Of a stretch of 7,218 bases of DNA, positions 1 to 4,338 are shown piece by piece. Both the position numbers and the translations under genes were made by a program. Source of the stretch: Chloroflexota bacterium (GTDB taxonomy: Bacteria > Chloroflexota > Dehalococcoidia > SAR202 > UBA11138); NCBI GenBank assembly GCA_022561955.1, contig JADFQF010000062.1, forward strand, positions 1-7,218, written 5' to 3'. Every line of letters begins with the position of its first letter. Within the stretch, counting starts at the first letter, position 1. Under the pieces are notes generated by a model, which was given only the letters and a program-made list of their open reading frames with translations, ran no database searches and was not told the DNA's origin.

Positions 1-540
1 AACTTAACAACAGGAGGCGCAGGTAATCCAATTGTTTCCACATTACACGGATCAGGTAACACAACAGATTTTTATACATGGATCTCACTCAACACCACAA
101 CGGGAGTATTAACAATAAACGCTACATTAAACAATCAAACCGGAGGATATAACATCTCAGTAGACGCTTCAGACGGGGGCCAAAGCGCAGGAGCAAGAAT
201 ATTCATGATTCTTGGTAACGCAACAAACGACGCACCAACATTCGTGAATCTAAACAACAAAACGTTTAACATGACAACTCTATTTGACTACATAATCAAC
301 ACAACCGATGAAGAAAATGATCTTCCATTTACGTTCAACATCACTTTTGAATCTTGTGCGGTAGCCGCCTGGTCCACGAGAAATTGTTCAGGAAGCTATG
401 GAAATCTTACACTATTCAATTCCACCCAATATACAACAAACGGCACGTCAGGAAATAGAGCGTGTGATTGCAAAATCACAGAACCAGCAGCAAGAGCAGT
501 TGGAAAAGCAAGCATCTGCTCAGTTTTTCACCGGACTTAA
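1..540 (+). CDS. Secreted adhesin-like surface protein fragment, archaeal type (partial, chimeric 3' end)
   Basis: The frame is open from base 1 to a TAA at 538-540, so the gene has no start in the window. Only codons up to about base 450 look native; the remainder is out-of-frame reading of the next fragment. The native part is very rich in Asn, Thr, Ser and Gly, with many N-X-S/T sequons (NTT, NAT, NQT, NIS, NMT, NLT, NGT). It contains two approximate beta-sandwich signatures: one around residues 38-60 (GVLTINAT, then YNISVDASD) and one near residues 100-118 (NTTDEENDLPFTFNITF). Such patterns occur in cadherin-like or Ig-like repeats of large cell-surface proteins, especially in DPANN archaea. 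No signal peptide or anchor is in view. The DNA is much more AT-rich than the rest of the window and uses ACA, AAC and ATA codons heavily. The role is probably adhesion or envelope structure; both class and source organism are inferred from composition and motifs. Confidence 0.55.
   Translation, partial: NLTTGGAGNPIVSTLHGSGNTTDFYTWISLNTTTGVLTINATLNNQTGGYNISVDASDGGQSAGARIFMILGNATNDAPTFVNLNNKTFNMTTLFDYIINTTDEENDLPFTFNITFESCAVAAWSTRNCSGSYGNLTLFNSTQYTTNGTSGNRACDCKITEPAARAVGKASICSVFHRT
437..457. other. Probable chimeric junction 1 (archaeal-like to phage-like DNA)
   Basis: The Asn/Thr-rich frame (frame 1) makes sense up to about 456, while the Gln/Glu-rich frame (frame 2) makes sense from about 437-443 onward. 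The bases between fit either reading, so a short shared sequence may lie at the join. Base composition changes at the same place. Two unrelated partial genes joined without a start or stop between them suggests an artificial or illegitimate join. Confidence 0.55.
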
Positions 541-668
541 TAGTAGCGTTCCTGATTGGGAAAGTATAAGGGACCATCCTCAATGGGATGCCTTCCTTGC
601 TACGACACATGAGGACGCTTTTATGACCTATGAGGAAGTCCTATTCAACGCGAAGGATCGTGGAGATC
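443..668 (+). CDS. Internal fragment of a phage scaffolding-like protein (truncated at both ends)
   Basis: In frame 2 this stretch reads as a coherent ~75-residue protein piece. It starts with a Gln/Glu/Lys-rich helical or coiled-coil run (EIERVIAKSQNQQQEQLEKQ), then FFTGLNSSVPDWESI and a helical tail with TYEEVLFNAKDRGD. The order helical segment, V-P-D-W, then a (T/R)xxxLxxAxxxGD-like motif resembles the C-terminal part of tailed-phage capsid scaffolding or assembly proteins. I know that family only by pattern, so the name is tentative. The frame stays open to 898, but after about 668 it runs out of frame through high-GC DNA and becomes Arg-rich nonsense. Upstream of about 437 the frame runs through the archaeal-like segment. 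Neither a native start nor a native stop is present. GC content is intermediate between the flanking segments, which suggests a third source. Confidence 0.4.
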
Positions 669-672
669 ATGA
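655..672. other. Probable chimeric junction 2 (phage-like to high-GC bacterial DNA)
   Basis: The phage-like frame 2 remains sensible to about 668, where it reads KDRGD. A frame-0 reading (IVEIMIPALGG) becomes sensible from about 657. GC content rises sharply after 670 and stays high to the end of the window. The two coding readings overlap by roughly 10 bases, which again leaves the exact break ambiguous. Confidence 0.5.
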
Positions 673-764
673 TACCGGCGCTGGGCGGCAACGTCCGGGC
701 CTTGGAGGGGTTCGACACGGGAAACGTCTTCGAAGGCGAGAGCCGCGCCAAGTACCCGCAGTAG
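669..764 (+). CDS. C-terminal end of an unrecognised protein (5' truncated)
   Basis: Frame 0 reads through about 31 codons to a TAG at 762-764, ending ...VFEGESRAKYPQ, with the high-GC codon use of the downstream genes. The ATG at 669 is probably an internal Met rather than a start, because the reading continues upstream as IVEI into the join. It lies only 9 bases before the ABC ATPase, so it is likely the previous gene of the same operon. In Mn/Zn ABC operons that position is often held by the periplasmic solute-binding protein, but this tail does not resemble the end of a ZnuA/TroA protein to me. No function is assigned. Confidence 0.4.
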   Translation: MIPALGGNVRALEGFDTGNVFEGESRAKYPQ

Positions 765-773
765 GTAAGGTAG

Positions 774-1634
774 ATGCTTCACTCAAAGCCACACCAGTTC
801 GAGGACGAGCTACCCGCCGTGGAGCTCAGGAACGTGACCTGCGGCTACGAAGGCAGCCCGGTGCTGCAAAACGCCAGCCTTCGCATAATGAGGGGTGATT
901 TCGTGGGCCTGCTCGGTCCCAGCGGCTCCGGCAAGACGACGCTTCTTCGGAGCATACTGGGGGCCGTGGACATCCTGAGCGGCGACATCCTCGTCGAGGG
1001 TGAGCCGATAAAAAGGCGCCGGCCGCGCATCGGGTACGTCCCACAGCTGGAGACCATCGACTGGAACTTTCCCGTCACCGTCGAGCAGGTGGTCATGATG
1101 GGATGCACGTCTGCCAACCCGCTGTTTCCCTGGTTTCGTAAGAGCGAGAGGGACCGGGCTCACGAAATAATGGAGCGCCTCGGCATCGCCGACCTCAGGG
1201 ACCGGCACATCAGGGAGCTTTCCGGGGGTCAGCAGCAACGTGCCTTCCTGGCCAGGGCCCTCGTCAGCAGTCCCAGGCTGCTCTTGTTGGACGAGCCCAC
1301 CAACGGCGTAGACATCAAGACCCGCGACGAGGTGATGCACCTCCTGGACGAGCTGAATCACCAGGACATTACCATCATCCTGACCACCCATGAGATCAAC
1401 GCCGTGGCCGCCCACCTGCCCTGGATCGTGTGCCTGAACGGCCGCATCGTGGCGGAGGGGCCGCCAAGCGAGATATTTACGCCCGAGATATTGAAGAGGA
1501 CGTACAACGCGGACATTCACGTAACCGAATACGAGGGCATGAAGCTCGTCGCCGAGTCGCCCCACGTGTTCGGCAGAAACGACAGGAGCGGCAGTACGGC
1601 CGGGACGCACGAGGAAGGGCACCGCCATGCTTGA
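774..1634 (+). CDS. Metal (Mn/Zn/Fe) ABC transporter ATP-binding protein
   Basis: This 286-residue protein is the nucleotide-binding subunit that powers divalent-metal import (ZnuC/MntB/TroB type) on the cytoplasmic face of the membrane. Visible motifs are Walker A GPSGSGKT (48-55), Q-loop Gln91 in YVPQ, signature LSGGQ (149-153), Walker B LLLLDE (169-174, catalytic Glu174) and switch His206 in TTHE. The run after the Q-loop, ETIDWNFPVTVEQVVMMG (93-110), is characteristic of metal-family ATPases, which usually read D-W-x-F-P-V there. The ABC domain covers about residues 16-240. The last ~45 residues form an extension whose end is His-rich (GTHEEGHRHA). The length is slightly above the usual 240-260. 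The ATG at 774 follows a weak purine stretch (TAAGGTAG) and begins 9 bases after the previous stop. The 3' end overlaps the permease start by 8 bases, indicating translational coupling. The exact metal cannot be read from the sequence. Confidence 0.93.
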   Translation: MLHSKPHQFEDELPAVELRNVTCGYEGSPVLQNASLRIMRGDFVGLLGPSGSGKTTLLRSILGAVDILSGDILVEGEPIKRRRPRIGYVPQLETIDWNFPVTVEQVVMMGCTSANPLFPWFRKSERDRAHEIMERLGIADLRDRHIRELSGGQQQRAFLARALVSSPRLLLLDEPTNGVDIKTRDEVMHLLDELNHQDITIILTTHEINAVAAHLPWIVCLNGRIVAEGPPSEIFTPEILKRTYNADIHVTEYEGMKLVAESPHVFGRNDRSGSTAGTHEEGHRHA

Positions 1635-2505
1635 GCCGCTGCAGTACGAGTTCTTCGTCAGGGGCCTCATCGTGGCCACGCTGGTTGGCGGACTGTGCGG
1701 CCTCATCGGCGTGTACATAGTGCTGCGCCGGATGGCCTACATAGGCCACGGGCTGTCCCATGCCGTCTTTGGCGGCGCCGTCGTCAGCTTCGTCATGTCC
1801 ATCAACTTCTTCATCGGCGCGAGCCTCTGGGGCTTTCTCTCGGCGGTGCTCATCAATCTCACGACGCGGAAGCGGAGCATCAACGCGGACGCGGCCATCG
1901 GCATCATCACGACGGCAAGCTTTGCCCTGGGAATAGCGCTCATAAGCCGGTTCAAGGGCTTTACGCTCAGCTTCGAGGCCGCGCTGTTCGGAAATATCCT
2001 GGGCGTCAGCGAGACGGACCTGATCGCCATAATCATCGTCGCGACCTTCACGTCGGCAATTGTTTTCGTGGGCTACAAGTACTTTCTGTTCTCGACCTTC
2101 GAGCCCGACGTCGCCAGGTTCTACGGCGTGCCGACCGGCTGGATGGACACCCTCTTCTCGCTGATACTCGCGGCCACCATCGTGGTGTCCATGCAGATCC
2201 TGGGCGTGACAATGCTCGCGTCGGCCATAGTGATACCGCCGGTCATCGCACGCCTGCTCACAAACAGCTTCAACAAGATGATGCTCCTGTCCCCGGGCAT
2301 CGGGGCCTTCTGCGGCCTCGCGGGCATCTACCTGAGCTTTTATGTGGACGTGTCCTCGGGGGCGACCGTCGTCCTGTTCTCCGCCCTGCTGTTTGTCCTG
2401 ACCCTGGCTTACACGTCGATCAGGCAACGCGTCGGAAGGATCAGAAGACGCCTCGCCTCCGAACCCCCGGTGACGGCCTCGAGCGACTCCCACACCTTCG
2501 ACTAA
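1627..2505 (+). CDS. Metal (Mn/Zn/Fe) ABC transporter permease, ABC-3 family
   Basis: This 292-residue polytopic membrane protein is the channel subunit (ZnuB/MntC/TroC type) paired with the preceding ATPase. I count about eight hydrophobic segments, near residues 10-33, 47-60, 62-79, 90-108, 131-149, 172-190, 192-212 and 220-262 (the last probably two helices). Family hallmarks include GHGLSHAVFGG (41-50), NADAAIGI (86-93), LFGNILG (120-126), a cytoplasmic FEPDVARFYGVP loop (158-169) that should contact the ATPase, and VTMLASAIVIPP (194-205). The length is normal for the family. The C-terminal ~30 residues are basic and then Ser/Thr-rich, and are expected to be cytoplasmic. The ATG lies inside the end of the ATPase gene (8-base overlap), so no separate promoter is expected. 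No solute-binding protein follows. It must be upstream, beyond the truncated gene, or elsewhere in the genome. Confidence 0.93.
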   Translation: MLEPLQYEFFVRGLIVATLVGGLCGLIGVYIVLRRMAYIGHGLSHAVFGGAVVSFVMSINFFIGASLWGFLSAVLINLTTRKRSINADAAIGIITTASFALGIALISRFKGFTLSFEAALFGNILGVSETDLIAIIIVATFTSAIVFVGYKYFLFSTFEPDVARFYGVPTGWMDTLFSLILAATIVVSMQILGVTMLASAIVIPPVIARLLTNSFNKMMLLSPGIGAFCGLAGIYLSFYVDVSSGATVVLFSALLFVLTLAYTSIRQRVGRIRRRLASEPPVTASSDSHTFD

Positions 2506-2636
2506 TTTTTCAGCCTTTCCAGCAGGCGCTATTCGGGCCCCGGCAGTCGCCACGAGCCGGGCGGCACTCTCCGTTGCGACACGGGCCGGCCCGTAGAATA
2601 CCTCGGCCGACTGGGGTACCATAATTCGGGAAAGAA
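2506..2636 (+). promoter_or_regulatory. Intergenic region with 14-bp palindrome and possible promoter for the DUF2851 gene
   Basis: This 131-base gap separates the permease from the next gene. ACGGGCCGGCCCGT at 2581-2594 is a perfect 14-bp palindrome and could be an operator half-pair or a chance GC-rich repeat. CATAAT at 2620-2625 matches five of six bases of a bacterial -10 box and lies 11 bases before the ATG at 2637. If used, it would give a nearly leaderless transcript. No good -35 box stands 16-18 bases before it. A weak stem (CCCGGC 2539-2544 with GCCGGG 2556-2561) has no T tract, so it is not a convincing terminator. All assignments here are inference from pattern. Confidence 0.25.
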
Positions 2637-3905
2637 ATGGGAGTGAAGGCGCCGAGCACAATGCCACTGATAGCGGAACCCCGAGACGCCCGCTACGAAT
2701 CAGACCCACGGTCCGAGCACGCACTGGCGCAGCTCTGGCTTCGTACGAAGGTGCTGTCCACGGGCATCGTCACCGAGGACGGCGATAGGCTCCGGGTGGT
2801 CTACCCGGGCCGAAGCAACCCCCGGGCAGGCCCGGACTTTCTGGACGCGGTCCTCGTCACGGAGTCGGGAGAGATCTTGCGGGGCGACGTGGAGCTGCAC
2901 CTGAGGGCGCCGGACTGGTATGGTCACGGCCATCACGTCGATCCCAACTACAACGGGGTCATTCTGCACGTAGTCCTGTCCACCGTGGGCCGGACGCGGA
3001 CGGAGCTTCCATCGAAGATGTCGGCCCCGATCGCCTCGCTGGCGCCGGTGGCAAAGGAGCTGGCCGGACTACGCATCGCGCACGCATTCGCCGTCGATGA
3101 CGGGCCTCCTCGAGGGCGGTCGGATATCGGCGAACGGCTCGATGCGGCCGGGGACGGAAGATTCCTCTCCAAGAGCTCGGGCTTCGCACTGGACATTCAG
3201 GATTCGATCCCCGAAGAGGTGCTGTACCGGGCCATAATGGAGGCCCTGGGATACGCGTCCAACAGGAGGCCCTTTCGAGAGCTCGCCAGACGTGTGCCCC
3301 TGTCTACCCTGGCGGCCTTCCGGCATGAGCCCGCGGGGACACGATTCCTGGCCATCCTCGCACTGCTTGGAAAGACCTCCGGCATGCTGGAGGCCGTCGA
3401 GGAGGCTGCTGGCCTCTCAGGGCTGGGCCGGTTGTCTGAAAAGCTGCCCAAGACAAAGCCGCTCTCGAGGGAGGCGTGGGACCTGCACCGCGTGCGGCCC
3501 ACCAATCACCCCGCCGTGAGAGTGGTCGGCGCGGCGTGCATAGTCGACATGTATTCGGACAGAGGCCTGCTGGCGGGCCTGGAAGAGGAATTGCGAAAGG
3601 ACGGACCACGCTACGTGTCGAAACGGCTGACCGTGAAGCCCTACGTCGGCGCCGGCCGATCGGGGGACATCGTCGTCAACGTCGTGTTGCCCTTCTTTCA
3701 TGCATATTCGGTAGTCATCAAGGACCATACGCTGGCCAGGATGTGCATCGAGGGTTATAGGGGATTTCCCAGGCTGAGCGACAACGAAATCCTGCGGGAG
3801 ATGCGCAGGATGCTGGGCCTGGACACCAGAACCGTTCACAACGCCAGGCGACAGCAGGGGCTCATGCAGCTCTACAGGTCCGCCGTCAGGAGCACGCAGG
3901 CCTGA
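2637..3905 (+). CDS. DUF2851 family protein
   Basis: This complete 422-residue protein has the layout of the uncharacterised DUF2851 family, known mainly from Bacteroidota and Chloroflexota. Visible family features are an early ALAQLWLRT helix (29-37), a PGRSNPRAGPDF motif (57-68), GDVELHL (83-89), DWYGHGHHVD (93-102), NGVILHVV (106-113), RPTNHPAVRV (287-296), NVVLPFFHAY (348-357) and a C-terminal ARRQQGLMQLY (403-413). The N-terminal motif order, Asp67 in GPDF followed by Glu86-x-His88, is reminiscent of PD-(D/E)XK nuclease cores, but that is inference and the usual Lys is replaced by His. There is no signal peptide or membrane segment, so it is probably cytoplasmic. The ATG at 2637 has only a weak AAAGAA stretch before it. 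An in-frame ATG at 2661 follows GAAGG by 11 bases and is a reasonable alternative that would remove eight residues. The ~430-base gap after it and the terminatorless gap before it suggest a single-gene unit. No biochemical role is established. Confidence 0.85.
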   Translation: MGVKAPSTMPLIAEPRDARYESDPRSEHALAQLWLRTKVLSTGIVTEDGDRLRVVYPGRSNPRAGPDFLDAVLVTESGEILRGDVELHLRAPDWYGHGHHVDPNYNGVILHVVLSTVGRTRTELPSKMSAPIASLAPVAKELAGLRIAHAFAVDDGPPRGRSDIGERLDAAGDGRFLSKSSGFALDIQDSIPEEVLYRAIMEALGYASNRRPFRELARRVPLSTLAAFRHEPAGTRFLAILALLGKTSGMLEAVEEAAGLSGLGRLSEKLPKTKPLSREAWDLHRVRPTNHPAVRVVGAACIVDMYSDRGLLAGLEEELRKDGPRYVSKRLTVKPYVGAGRSGDIVVNVVLPFFHAYSVVIKDHTLARMCIEGYRGFPRLSDNEILREMRRMLGLDTRTVHNARRQQGLMQLYRSAVRSTQA

Positions 3906-4338
3906 CACGGCTCATGCTTCCACGGGCGACTCCGGCTACGTCCGGCCCACGAATATCATCGCGGTCCTACTCTCTGCCCTTCGTCGACCGAAACGGCGCG
4001 CTCGAAGCAGTCCGAATCTCGTCGGCCAACGTCATTCAAAGCGGCGGCGGCGGAGCCGTCATTCCTGCTTAGCGAGCGTACTCGCGGGTGAGGAAGCGCC
4101 GTCGGGAAACTTGTCTGTAACGAGGACTTCACGCGCCTGTAAAAAGCCGGCTCGGCTACATAGGATATGCCTGAGGGCGGGCTAAATGCCGAAGAAACGC
4201 TACTCTGTATTGAAATGGATGCCCATACCGTAGAACTCTTCCGCGGTCTTGAGATTTAATGGTTATGGGGGCCGGCGGAGTCCCGGAGGTCTGTCTACGC
4301 GTGACGTGCCTCGGACGCCCGCGAGTCGAAGACGTGGT
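3906..4338. other. Long non-coding or weakly coding gap before the kinase gene
   Basis: No recognised gene, tRNA or insertion sequence is visible here. Two short plus-strand ORFs occur, at 3914-4072 (52 codons, GC-rich third positions in the second half, ending in SGGGGAVIPA) and at 4167-4259 (30 codons). A small hairpin, GCGAG (4072-4076) with CTCGC (4081-4085), and a stem AGCCG/CGGCT at 4145-4157 have no T tract. The kinase promoter must lie here, but I see no strong -35/-10 pair. From 4249 to 4338 the kinase frame is open from a TTG, yet the reading is Arg/Gly/Pro-rich with atypical codons and is probably leader. Confidence 0.4.
4167..4259 (+). CDS. Possible 30-residue small ORF upstream of the kinase gene
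   Basis: An ATG at 4167 opens a 30-codon frame ending at TAA 4257-4259. It encodes an acidic, amphipathic-looking peptide (MPEGGLNAEETLLCIEMD, then AHTVELFRGLEI). An AGGA lies before the ATG but is only one base away, too close for normal ribosome binding. The ORF ends 79 bases before the chosen kinase start, so it could be a leader peptide, the end of a decayed gene, or chance. No family is recognised. Confidence 0.15.
   Translation: MPEGGLNAEETLLCIEMDAHTVELFRGLEI

Noticed and set aside
398..898. Single 166-residue protein spanning 398-898
   Set aside because: Only about 443-668 is coherent. The ends are out-of-frame readings of the archaeal-like segment and of the high-GC bacterial segment.
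810..1718. Long minus-strand open frame opposite the ABC ATPase
   Set aside because: It is antisense to a gene with all ABC motifs intact, and its composition (Gly/Val/His/Pro-rich) is typical of a shadow frame in GC-rich DNA.
2539..2561. Terminator after the permease
   Set aside because: The CCCGGC/GCCGGG stem is only 6 bp with an 11-base loop and no following T run.
1695..2624. 309-codon plus-strand frame overlapping the permease
   Set aside because: Its Arg/His-rich translation is what a +1 frame of the permease gives; the permease frame carries the family motifs.
1477..2724. 415-codon minus-strand open frame opposite the ATPase end and permease
   Set aside because: It has a charged, low-complexity translation with no domain, lies opposite a clear ABC-3 permease, and runs across gene boundaries.
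3906..4338. tRNA or structured RNA in the long gap
   Set aside because: No cloverleaf or TTCGAATC-like arm is present, only two very short hairpins without supporting features.
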